From Flavobacteriales bacterium (GTDB lineage Bacteria > Bacteroidota > Bacteroidia > NS11-12g > UBA955), in contig CANKVN010000014.1 in NCBI GenBank assembly GCA_947487055.1, positions 1-36,290 on the forward strand: DNA of 36,290 bases, read 5' to 3'. Positions 15,572-22,552 of the stretch are shown one piece after another; position 1 is the stretch's first letter, and the number at the start of each line of letters is the position of its first letter. Both the position numbers and the translations under genes were made by a program. The notes beneath the pieces were generated by a model. That model was given only the letters and a program-made list of their open reading frames with translations. It ran no database searches and was not told the origin of the DNA.

Positions 15572-15945
15572 TTGTTTAATGGTCCAATAGAATCGTTGCT
15601 AGTCTTTTCACAGCCCAGCCCTGCAACTCCTGACCCTTAACTTCTCACTTTTAACTAAAGTTTAATGGTCTGTTGGTTTAATAGTCAAATAGAAACCGTT
15701 GCCGGTCTTTTCGTAGCGCAGCTCCGCAACTCCTGACCCTTAACTTCTTACTTACAACTGAAGTTTAATGGTTTATTCGTTTAATGGTCTGTTGGTTTAA
15801 TGGTATAATAGAAACCGTTGTTGGTCTTTTCGCAGCGCAGCTCCGCAACTCCTGACTCTTAACTTTTCACTTACAACTGAAGTTTAATTGTTTAATGGTC
15901 TGTTGGTTTAATGGTATAATAGAAACCGTTGTTGGTCTTTGTGCA
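15572..15945 (+). repeat. Tandem repeat block of ~103-119 bp units (three and a partial fourth)
   Basis: The 555-bp gap between the ureohydrolase-like gene and the reductase gene holds this block. Units run roughly 15572-15660 (diverged), 15661-15763, 15764-15882 and 15883-15945 (truncated). Each has a TTTAATGG-rich start, then AATAGAAACCGTTG, a more GC-rich core (CGCAGCTCCGCAACTCCTGA) and a run of degenerate heptamers with ACT in phase (AACTCCT GACTCTT AACTTTT CACTTAC AACTGAA). GTTG near the start of the core and GCAAC near its end can pair in every copy. It contains no gene. It is not a CRISPR because there are no unique spacers. Differences in length come mainly from extra TTTAATGG units. 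Confidence 0.85.
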
Positions 15946-16109
15946 GAACAGTAAGTATGGGTCAATCTTCATTCTCAGATTAAACTATTCAGTAAAAAAT
16001 CCAACTTTCTTCGCTTTTGTTTGTTAATATGGTTACCCTGCAGGACAAAGCAGGCAGAATCCGGACCCATGTCTAACATTTTCTGCATGTACTTCTCGCC
16101 TTGGGGCCT

Positions 16110-16117
16110 TATTTTTG
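16110..16117 (+). promoter_or_regulatory. TATTTTTG -7 box before the PaaE-like gene
   Basis: An exact TAnnTTTG lies 7 bases before the ATG at 16125. No TTG sits at the usual -33 distance. The ORF track's TTG start at 16101 lies upstream of this box, which supports the later ATG. Confidence 0.4.
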
Positions 16118-16124
16118 CATCGTT

Positions 16125-17201
16125 ATGTCAGAAGGATTTCACGGTATAGCCGTACACAAAGTGGTAAGAGAAACCGCCGATGCGGTGACCCTTCACCTGG
16201 ATATTCCCGTTTCGCTTACCGAAACATTTTCATACACCGCCGGACAATACCTCACCTTTGAGGCAGAAATCAACGGCGAAAAAGTACGCAGAAGCTACTC
16301 GCTGTGCACCTATGCACCTGCCGATGCCCATCCTGCCGTAACCATCAAGCGCGTAGATGGTGGCCGCATGAGCAATTACATGAACAGCAACGTAAACGAA
16401 GGCGATCTGCTGCAAGTAATGCCTCCAATGGGTAAATTTACCCTGGTTCCAGAAGCAGGAAGAAGCACCCACTATGTGTTGTTTGCCGGTGGAAGCGGTA
16501 TCACCCCTATGATGGGTATTTCCAAAGCCGTGCTCATGCATGAGCCTGGTAGCATAATTACCTTGGTTTATGCCAACCGCAATCCCGAAAGCGTTATCTT
16601 TAAAAATACGCTGGTGGAAATGGAAAAGCAGCATCCCGGTAGGTTCAAGGTTATTAACAGCTATGATCAGGCGCCTTTTACCTGGTTTGGAATGAAGGGC
16701 TACCTCACCGAAGATAAGGTGTTGAACGTGTTGCAGTCTAAAATTGGTGGTTCTTATACCGGTTTTCAGTTTTATATCTGCGGACCCTCACCCATGATGG
16801 ATGTGGTGAAAAACGGACTTTCCAAGGCCGGTGTAGCCTCCGCCAATGTGCATACGGAGTACTTTACGGCCCCTGTTTCTTCAGCCGCCAAAGCCGAGGA
16901 ATCTTCCGATACAGCCGCTTTCTCAGGTCAGGCAAGCATCAAGGTGCATGTGTATGGCAAAACCCACGAAATCACCTGCGATGACAAAACAACGGTACTT
17001 AATGCCTGTATGAAAAACGGCATTGATCCTCCCTACAGTTGCACTGTGGGTGTTTGCACCACCTGCAGGGCAAAGGTTACCAAAGGAGATTTGCACATGC
17101 TGGAACGCGAAGGCCTTACCGATGACGAAATCAACAAAGGCTATATACTCACCTGCCAGGCACTGCCCCGCAGCAGCGATATCGAACTTAGCTACGAATA
17201 A
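16125..17201 (+). CDS. PaaE-like flavin/2Fe-2S oxidoreductase (ferredoxin-NADP reductase type)
   Basis: This 358-residue electron-transfer protein combines three modules: an FAD-binding domain (RRSYSLCTYAP), an NAD(P)H-binding domain (FAGGSGITPMMGI and CGPSPMMD) and a C-terminal plant-type 2Fe-2S ferredoxin domain (PYSCTVGVCTTCRAKV, with the fourth Cys in LTCQALP). This is the architecture of the phenylacetyl-CoA epoxidase reductase PaaE and related oxygenase reductases. No paaABCD genes are near, so its partner oxygenase or desaturase is unknown. The ATG at 16125 gives MSEGFHGI; the TTG at 16101 in the ORF track is rejected. It may be co-transcribed with the thioredoxin-fold gene 52 bp downstream. 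Confidence 0.85.
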   Translation: MSEGFHGIAVHKVVRETADAVTLHLDIPVSLTETFSYTAGQYLTFEAEINGEKVRRSYSLCTYAPADAHPAVTIKRVDGGRMSNYMNSNVNEGDLLQVMPPMGKFTLVPEAGRSTHYVLFAGGSGITPMMGISKAVLMHEPGSIITLVYANRNPESVIFKNTLVEMEKQHPGRFKVINSYDQAPFTWFGMKGYLTEDKVLNVLQSKIGGSYTGFQFYICGPSPMMDVVKNGLSKAGVASANVHTEYFTAPVSSAAKAEESSDTAAFSGQASIKVHVYGKTHEITCDDKTTVLNACMKNGIDPPYSCTVGVCTTCRAKVTKGDLHMLEREGLTDDEINKGYILTCQALPRSSDIELSYE

Positions 17202-17253
17202 TACGGCCTTGCGAGAAAAGCGCCTGTAATCGTTTCTCTACCTTCTCTTTCTT

Positions 17254-17859
17254 ATGAATCAAAACATCAACAACCACTGGGATGCCGGAATGACCTGGCA
17301 GGCCTACCGCGACCAAATAGATGAACTGCTGCTTCAGGGCAAAACCACCGGTGCCGACAACAGCGCGGCAATGCTGGATTATGCCAAGCTGAATCAGGCA
17401 CGCATGCGCCGTTTGGAGGGCCATGCCCAATTGTTACCAGAGGTGACGGCAGATTTGCAAAACCTGCCCAAAGGCTTGAAAATACTCGTTATTGCCGAGG
17501 GGTGGTGCGGTGATGCTGCCCAGGTTTGTCCGCCGGCGATGCTGTTGTTTCAGCACCTTGGTATCGAGCACCGCTACGTGCTTCGCGATCACGATACCAC
17601 ACTCATAGATCAGTTTTTAACAAATGGTGGCCGCAGCATTCCTGTTTTTATTGCGCTGGATAGCGAAGGCAATGTGCTGGGAGAAAAATGGGGGCCAAGG
17701 CCTGCAGCATTGCAGGAATTGCGCAGCAGCTGGGTTGCAGCGGGTTTGCCTTTTGAACAACAGGCGGAATTGCTGCATGGCTGGTATGCCAAAGACAAAA
17801 CAGCTGCCGTGCAACAGGAGTTGGCCCAATGGCTAAAGCTAATGGCAGCTAACCTCTGA
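17254..17859 (+). CDS. Thioredoxin-fold protein with WCGDA motif
   Basis: This 201-residue cytosolic protein has a thioredoxin-like core: a beta strand KILVIAEGWCGDAAQVCPPAM followed by helix and strands including RSIPVFIALDSEGNVLG with the cis-proline segment. The active site is WCGDA, so the second Cys of CxxC is missing and another Cys sits four residues later. This is seen in a family usually annotated as thioredoxin family protein, whose function is not settled. It ends 4 bp from the rluD stop on the other strand. No RBS is obvious before the ATG. A role in redox buffering alongside the upstream flavoprotein is only a guess. Confidence 0.75.
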   Translation: MNQNINNHWDAGMTWQAYRDQIDELLLQGKTTGADNSAAMLDYAKLNQARMRRLEGHAQLLPEVTADLQNLPKGLKILVIAEGWCGDAAQVCPPAMLLFQHLGIEHRYVLRDHDTTLIDQFLTNGGRSIPVFIALDSEGNVLGEKWGPRPAALQELRSSWVAAGLPFEQQAELLHGWYAKDKTAAVQQELAQWLKLMAANL

Positions 17860-17867
17860 GGGGTTAG
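17849..17867. terminator. Small hairpin at the convergent trx/rluD junction
   Basis: CTAACC and GGTTAG form a symmetric 6-bp stem around TCTGAGG across the gap of the two convergent stops. It has no U-tract on either strand, so it would be a weak or Rho-dependent stop at best. Confidence 0.25.
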
Positions 17868-18877
17868 GATACGTAGCGCCGGATTTTTTCCAGCAGCTTG
17901 TCAAAATCTTCGGGCAATGCTGCTTTAAACATCATTTGTTCTCCGGTTACCGGATGGATGAAACCCAGTTCAGCAGCGTGCAGTGCCTGACGGGGCATCA
18001 TTTCAAATGCGTTTTCAATAAATGGCTTGAACTTGGGCAGGGCAGAGCCTTTGCGTATTTCGCGGCCTCCATACATTTCATCGCTGAAGAGGGGGTGGCC
18101 CTGCGAAGCCATGTGTGCACGGATCTGGTGGGTGCGGCCTGTTTCCAGTTGGCAGGCTACCAAGGAGGTGAAATAGAAATGTTCCACCACCTCATAATGG
18201 GTGATGGCCAGTTTTCCATCTTCTTCGTTTTCGAAATGCTTGCTGCGCCTGCGGTCTGCGGGATCCCTGGCAAGGTAGCCACGGATGGTACCTGAAGGGT
18301 TTTCAAAATCGCCCCACACAAGGGCCAGGTAGCGGCGGTGAATGTTGTGGTTGTAAAATTGATTGCCAAGGTGGCTGAGCGCAAATGGGGTTTTCCCCAC
18401 CACCAGTAAGCCACTCGTGTCTTTGTCTATGCGGTGAACAAGGCCAGGGCGGTGTGATTCGTCTTTTTGGGGCAATTGGCCAACGTGGTATACCAGCGCA
18501 TTGACGAGTGTGCCGCTGAAGTTGTTGTATCCAGGGTGCACCACCATGCCGGCAACCTTGTTCACCACCAACAGGTGGTCGTCTTCGTAAACAATATCGA
18601 GGGGAATGTTCTCGGGATATACTTCCTTATCCCGGGGTGGTTCCGGCAGCATAATGCGGATTTCATCACCGGGTTTGATGCGGTAATTACTCTTAACAAT
18701 CTTGCTGTTTACCTGCACACAGCCTGCATCTGCAGCTGCTTGTATTTTGGTTCTGCTGGCGTTCTGCAATCGGTGCATCAGCCATTTGTCTATGCGCATC
18801 GCCTCCTGACCCGGATCGACCAAAAACCGGTAGTGTTCAAATAAGCCAGCGTCGTCGCTCAGGAGTTCGTCTTCCAC
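17864..18877 (-). CDS. rluD: 23S rRNA pseudouridine synthase RluD-type
   Basis: This 337-residue pseudouridine synthase of the RluA/RluD family has an S4 RNA-binding domain (MRIDKWLMHRLQNASRTKIQ, about residues 33-52). The RluA-type catalytic domain follows, with the active-site segment HRPGLVHRIDKDTSGLLVVG (catalytic Asp in HRIDKDTSG) and the TGRTHQIRAHM motif. It is expected to modify helix 69 uridines of 23S rRNA; RluC-like specificity cannot be excluded. A TAA lies in frame just upstream (18887-18889), so the GTG at 18877 is the only plausible start that keeps the N-terminus EDELLSDDAG. A TAACTTTG box ends 4 bases before it, implying a leaderless mRNA. Confidence 0.88.
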   Translation of the reverse strand: MEDELLSDDAGLFEHYRFLVDPGQEAMRIDKWLMHRLQNASRTKIQAAADAGCVQVNSKIVKSNYRIKPGDEIRIMLPEPPRDKEVYPENIPLDIVYEDDHLLVVNKVAGMVVHPGYNNFSGTLVNALVYHVGQLPQKDESHRPGLVHRIDKDTSGLLVVGKTPFALSHLGNQFYNHNIHRRYLALVWGDFENPSGTIRGYLARDPADRRRSKHFENEEDGKLAITHYEVVEHFYFTSLVACQLETGRTHQIRAHMASQGHPLFSDEMYGGREIRKGSALPKFKPFIENAFEMMPRQALHAAELGFIHPVTGEQMMFKAALPEDFDKLLEKIRRYVS

Positions 18878-18881
18878 ACTG

Positions 18882-18889
18882 CAAAGTTA
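18882..18889 (-). promoter_or_regulatory. TAACTTTG -7 box directly before rluD
   Basis: An exact TAnnTTTG ends 4 bases before the GTG start, and its first three bases are the in-frame TAA stop that fixes the start. No good -33 TTG is seen at the standard distance. The transcript would begin at or just before the GTG. Confidence 0.4.
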
Positions 18890-19044
18890 CGGGCATTAAC
18901 CCTGAGTGCGGTGAAAATCTCTATCAATCCTGCATTTGAAGAAATCCTGCCCGGTTTTTTGGGGTTTAGCGTTGCGCTCTTATGGTCAGGGTAAACCAAT
19001 TATTATGCGTGGTTTGGAACGTTCTGCAGATCATTGAAAACAAA

Positions 19045-19080
19045 CAAAAAGGACCTGCCGGCTATGACAGGTCTTTTTTA
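19045..19080. terminator. Strong bidirectional terminator downstream of rlmD
   Basis: AAAAAGGACCTG-CCGGCTATGA-CAGGTCTTTTTTA is a GACCTG/CAGGTC hairpin with an A-run on one side and a T-run on the other, so it works on both strands. It follows the rlmD operon and shields rluD from read-through. The 331-bp gap 18878-19208 otherwise holds the rluD promoter region and the inverted repeats described separately, and no convincing ORF. Confidence 0.75.
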
Positions 19081-19145
19081 TTGGATATTTGGCCGGGTAT
19101 AATTACTTGGCCCTCTTGAAATAAAACCGCGTTATGAAAATTCCA

Positions 19146-19203
19146 TTGCCTAAGGGATATAATATCCAAATAAAAAGAAACGGGTATCAAACCCTTTAGG
19201 CAA
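19146..19203. repeat. Long-armed inverted repeat in the rlmD-rluD gap
   Basis: TTGCCTAAGGG (19146-19156) and CCCTTTAGGCAA (19192-19203) pair over 11 bp with one bulge. Inside is a second small palindrome, GGATAT-A-ATATCC. ATATCCAA (19162-19169) can instead pair with TTGGATAT (19081-19088). The element ends six bases before the rlmD stop, so it may be a stabilising 3' structure or part of a non-coding RNA. Confidence 0.5.
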
Positions 19204-19208
19204 CAGCA

Positions 19209-20609
19209 TTAACGAAGCTCCCACAATCCCACATTTTCCACATGGTGGGTGTGCGGGAACATATCTACCGGCTGAATTTTTACCAGCCTGTATTTTTCAT
19301 CCAGCAGTTTGGCATCACGGGCTTGGGTAGCCGGATTGCAGCTCACGTAAACAATGCGGGGCGGTTCGGTTTCTAAAATCCGTTTAACCACATCCGGGTG
19401 CATGCCGTCCCGGGGCGGATCGGTAATCAATACATCGGGGCGGCCGTGCTCGTTAATAAATGCCGTGGTAAGGATTTCCTTCATGTCGCCGGCATAGAAA
19501 CTGAGGTGTTCCATCCCATTGATTTTCATGTTTTCTTTGGCATCCAAAATGGCTTCGGGCACATATTCAATCCCCACCACCTGCCTGGCTTTGTCGGCTA
19601 CATAGAGCGCAATGCTGCCGGTGCCGGTATACAAATCGTAAACCAGTTCTTTTCCGCTTAGGCCGGCAAATGCTTTGGTTATGGCATAGAGCGTTTCAGC
19701 TTGCATGGAGTTGGTTTGAAAGAAACTTTGTGGACGAATTTTAAACTGCAATCCACCCAATTCTTCCATCAGGTATTCGTTGCCGTGATAGCACTGCACG
19801 GTTAAATCCTGCAAAGTATCGTTCTTTTTGGTGTTGATGACATATACCAGCGATGTTACGCGCTCAAAATGGTCGCGGATATAATCCAGCAAGGCATGGC
19901 GCTTTTCGGCATCGTCTTCGAAAAAGCTAACCAATACCATCCATTCGCCTTTTTTATTGCAGCGCAGCATCAGGTTGCGCATCATTCCCTGTTGATCCAG
20001 CAAGTCGTAGTAGGTGTAGCCGTGGGTGTCACAAAAGGCTTTTACGCCACGTTGTATCTCGTTGACATAGTCTGGCATCAGGTGGCACTTATCAATGTCT
20101 ATAACCTTGTCAAAACGGCCTGGAATGTGAAATCCAAGGGCGGTTGGTCTTATGGTGGTTTCAGGATCGAAGTGGGTAACCCAGGCGCGGTTGCTAAAGG
20201 TTAAATCCAGCTTGTTGCGGTAAGCGGTGGTTTGGGCGCTACCAAGAATGGGAAGCACTTCAAAACCGGATAACCCGGCTATGCGTTCAAACGCGTCCAC
20301 CACTTGCTGTTGCTTAAACGCAAGCTGATCTTCGTATCCAAGGTGCTGCCATTTGCAGCCGCCGCAGGTTTGAAAATGACTGCAAAAAGGGGTGATGCGC
20401 TTTTCGGAGTGGTGGTGAAACTTTACAATCCTGCCTTCCAGGTAATTTCGCTTTTTGGCAACAATTTGTACATCCCCAATATCTCCAGGGGCTGCAAACT
20501 TCACAAACACCACCTGATTGTCAATCCGGGCAATGCAATTTCCTTCGGCTACGGCAGGGCCTATTTCTACGTTTTCCAGCAGCCGGTATTTGGGCATTTT
20601 TCTCCTCAT
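19209..20609 (-). CDS. rlmD: 23S rRNA (uracil-C5)-methyltransferase RlmD/RlmCD type
   Basis: This 466-residue RumA-family enzyme methylates a uridine (U1939 type, perhaps also U747) in 23S rRNA with SAM. It starts with a TRAM-like domain (VEIGPAVAEGNCIARIDNQ...VFVKFAAPGDIG). The iron-sulfur cysteines follow (CSHFQTCGGCKWQHL), then the Rossmann SAM site VYDLYTGTGSIALYVADKA, DPPRDGMHPDV, and the catalytic cysteine in YVSCNPATQARD. It overlaps the stop of the upstream thioredoxin lipoprotein gene as TGATG. An ATG four codons inside (MPKYRL) has a GAGGAG just upstream and is an alternative start. Confidence 0.92.
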   Translation of the reverse strand: MRRKMPKYRLLENVEIGPAVAEGNCIARIDNQVVFVKFAAPGDIGDVQIVAKKRNYLEGRIVKFHHHSEKRITPFCSHFQTCGGCKWQHLGYEDQLAFKQQQVVDAFERIAGLSGFEVLPILGSAQTTAYRNKLDLTFSNRAWVTHFDPETTIRPTALGFHIPGRFDKVIDIDKCHLMPDYVNEIQRGVKAFCDTHGYTYYDLLDQQGMMRNLMLRCNKKGEWMVLVSFFEDDAEKRHALLDYIRDHFERVTSLVYVINTKKNDTLQDLTVQCYHGNEYLMEELGGLQFKIRPQSFFQTNSMQAETLYAITKAFAGLSGKELVYDLYTGTGSIALYVADKARQVVGIEYVPEAILDAKENMKINGMEHLSFYAGDMKEILTTAFINEHGRPDVLITDPPRDGMHPDVVKRILETEPPRIVYVSCNPATQARDAKLLDEKYRLVKIQPVDMFPHTHHVENVGLWELR

Positions 20610-21196
20610 CAGTGTTGTTTTTTTGCTTTTACTTGGTTTAAAATGGTGATAAATGCGGCGGGTTCATGGTAGCCTGCCAGGCAGTAGCGTTCCTCAGATT
20701 TATTTGGTGTGAGCCAGAAATACGTGGTTGGAAATCCGTTCCGCTTGCCATATCCCAGCCACAGATAAAGCTCACTGTTGCTCATACTGGTATCTCCAAA
20801 AGTAAACGTGTGGTCCTTTTCGGGATTCATTTTCACGGTCACAAAATCGGTATTCAGATTGGCTATCACTGCAGAATCTACGTAGGTTTGGCGGTCCATA
20901 ACCTTGCACCAGTAGCACCAATCGGTATACATATCCACCAACAGGATTTTATTTTCGGCGATGGCTTTTTTGTATCCGCTTTCAAAATCAAGCCAGGTAA
21001 TGGTTTTTGCCGGTGCGGGTTTTGGTGGTATTGCTTCAACCTCCGTTTTGCTGATTTTAGCCGTTGGCAGCATCACTGCCGGTGTGTCGGGGGTGGTAAA
21101 TACGGGTTTTGCATTGCTTGCAACAGCAGTTGGTTTCTTTGCTTTGCAGGCAGCAAAAGCAAGCACCAAAAGGATAAATACACCAATGTTTCTCAT
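20609..21196 (-). CDS. Thioredoxin-like lipoprotein with WCYWC active site
   Basis: This 195-residue protein has a lipoprotein signal (VLAFAAC, Cys about 17) and a Pro/Lys/Thr-rich linker. A thioredoxin-fold domain follows (about 70-190) with the CxxC motif in DMYTDWCYWCKVMDRQ and the cis-Pro segment NGFPTTYFWLT. It resembles DsbD gamma-like and DUF255-type periplasmic thioredoxins, so it probably acts as a periplasmic disulfide reductase or cytochrome-maturation helper on a membrane lipid anchor. The gene overlaps nadC by ATGA at its start and rlmD by TGATG at its end, so the three are translationally coupled. Confidence 0.85.
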   Translation of the reverse strand: MRNIGVFILLVLAFAACKAKKPTAVASNAKPVFTTPDTPAVMLPTAKISKTEVEAIPPKPAPAKTITWLDFESGYKKAIAENKILLVDMYTDWCYWCKVMDRQTYVDSAVIANLNTDFVTVKMNPEKDHTFTFGDTSMSNSELYLWLGYGKRNGFPTTYFWLTPNKSEERYCLAGYHEPAAFITILNQVKAKKQH

Positions 21197-22053
21197 GATG
21201 GAATAGAATGGGTTTTCATGCTAATATCAAGGCTTTTTACCGTATGGGTTAGCATTCCCAGCGATATAAAATCAACCCCTGCTGCTGCATATTGCCGGAT
21301 GTTGTCTGCAGTTATGCCGCCTGAAGCTTCGGTTTCGCACCTGCCCGCAATCCATGTTACGGCTTCTTTGCAGGCATCCGGTGTGAAATTATCAAGCATA
21401 ATCCGGTCCACGAACCCTGTATTTAAGGCTTCTTTCACCTCATCCATGTTGCGTGTTTCTACCTCTATTTTGAGGTTTTTACCGTGGGTTTCAAGGTAGG
21501 TTTTGGTGCGCTGCACGGCAGCTGTAATGCCACCTGAAGAATCAACGTGGTTGTCTTTCAGCATGATCATGTCGTATAGCCCAATACGGTGGTTTTCTCC
21601 GCCACCGGTTTTCACGGCCCATTTTTCCAGCAACCGCAATCCCGGTGTGGTTTTGCGTGTGTCCAGAACTTTGGTTTTGTAGCCGTCCAGAAGTTTTACC
21701 ATGGCTGCTGTTTGGGTGGCAATACCGGATAAGCGTTGCATGAAGTTTAGCAACAGCCTCTCAGCGAGCAACAAACTGTGTACGCTGCCATGGGCTTCGG
21801 CAAGCAAGGTGCCTTTAGCAAGGTGTTCGCCGTCCTGGTGATAAATGTTCAGCGTAATTCCCGGATCTACCACTTTTAAAATCGTTTTGGCCAGTAGCAA
21901 GCCTGCAATTACCCCATTTTCCTTGAGCAGGATGCGGGAATGGCCCTTAGTTCCTGCCGGTATGCTCGCCAGGGAGGAATGGTCACCATCGCCTTGGTCT
22001 TCGTGCAGACAAAGGGTGATAAATGAAATGAGTTCGGGATTGTTGAAATCCAT
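21193..22053 (-). CDS. nadC: Quinolinate phosphoribosyltransferase (nicotinate-nucleotide pyrophosphorylase)
   Basis: NadC forms nicotinate mononucleotide from quinolinate and PRPP in de novo NAD synthesis. The 286-residue protein carries the family motifs in order: ERLLLNFMQRLSGIATQTA, LDTRKTTPGLRLLEKWAVKTGGGENHR (active-site Arg, Lys and His), MLKDNH, EVETRNMDE, RIMLDNF, and EASGGIT with DFISLGMLTH near the end. Length is typical. No nadA or nadB is in the window. It lies 17 bp downstream of the DUF4783 gene, a pairing I recall as common in Bacteroidota. Confidence 0.95.
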   Translation of the reverse strand: MDFNNPELISFITLCLHEDQGDGDHSSLASIPAGTKGHSRILLKENGVIAGLLLAKTILKVVDPGITLNIYHQDGEHLAKGTLLAEAHGSVHSLLLAERLLLNFMQRLSGIATQTAAMVKLLDGYKTKVLDTRKTTPGLRLLEKWAVKTGGGENHRIGLYDMIMLKDNHVDSSGGITAAVQRTKTYLETHGKNLKIEVETRNMDEVKEALNTGFVDRIMLDNFTPDACKEAVTWIAGRCETEASGGITADNIRQYAAAGVDFISLGMLTHTVKSLDISMKTHSIPS

Positions 22054-22070
22054 GCCTTCAAAGGTCAGGC

Positions 22071-22454
22071 TTATTTCTCAATTTTTAATTCGTGGATATT
22101 GAGCTTTGCTCCATTTCCGCGATAAAAAATGGTTGATTTATATTCCTCAGTGCCGCATTGCAGGGCTAACACCAAAAAATGCGCACCATTTTCGCTTTTG
22201 CCTTGCTGCATTTGTTTCACAACCGTGGGTTTGTGTGCATCAAAAAATCCCTGAAGGATCATTTTGGCCTGGCTTTTACTGTAAACACCTTCCTTGCCCG
22301 GGGTAGTGAGCTGCACGCTGGCACTGAAATGCCCGGCTATTTCGGTAGCATTTCCTGCGGAGAACAATTGCAGCAGTTTGTTGGCATCGTCCGCCGGTTT
22401 TGCAGAAAACGAGGAAAAAAGGGCTACAACAGCGGCGAAAATGGGTGGAAGCAT
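22071..22454 (-). CDS. DUF4783-like secreted protein
   Basis: This 127-residue protein has a short signal peptide (MLPPIFAAVVALFSSFSA) and then an NTF2-like alpha/beta domain (KLLQLFSAGNATEIAGHFSASVQLTTPG ... MILQGFFDAHKPTVV). It matches the DUF4783 family of Bacteroidota, which often precedes nadC. Function is unknown; ligand binding in the periplasm would fit the NTF2-like fold. It is the first gene of the nadC-trx-rlmD operon, and no convincing promoter was found upstream. Confidence 0.75.
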   Translation of the reverse strand: MLPPIFAAVVALFSSFSAKPADDANKLLQLFSAGNATEIAGHFSASVQLTTPGKEGVYSKSQAKMILQGFFDAHKPTVVKQMQQGKSENGAHFLVLALQCGTEEYKSTIFYRGNGAKLNIHELKIEK

Positions 22455-22508
22455 TGTCTGTCAATCATCCAATATTATGCCAAATTAACCGATTACCCCC
22501 GTAACCAT

Positions 22509-22536
22509 AAAAAAGGCCCGATAAACGGGCCTTTTT
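22509..22536. terminator. Rho-independent terminator after the endonuclease gene
   Basis: AAAAAAGGCCCG-ATAAA-CGGGCCTTTTT is a perfect GC-rich hairpin with A-run and T-run flanks. It ends the endonuclease operon on the - strand and separates it from the DUF4783-nadC operon, which is also on the - strand. Confidence 0.9.
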
Positions 22537-22552
22537 CGTGATTTAAGTTGAT

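Noticed and set aside
15572-15945. Possible CRISPR array
   Set aside because: Units are 100-120 bp and follow each other directly, with no unique spacers and no cas genes nearby.
16037-16054. CCTGC-N8-GCAGG hairpin upstream of the PaaE-like gene
   Set aside because: The stem is only 5 bp with no U-tract or known motif; too weak to call.
18982-19119. A 45-codon + strand ORF (ATG at 18982) in the rluD-rlmD gap
   Set aside because: It runs straight through the strong terminator hairpin and has no RBS or promoter-like box; it is most likely chance.
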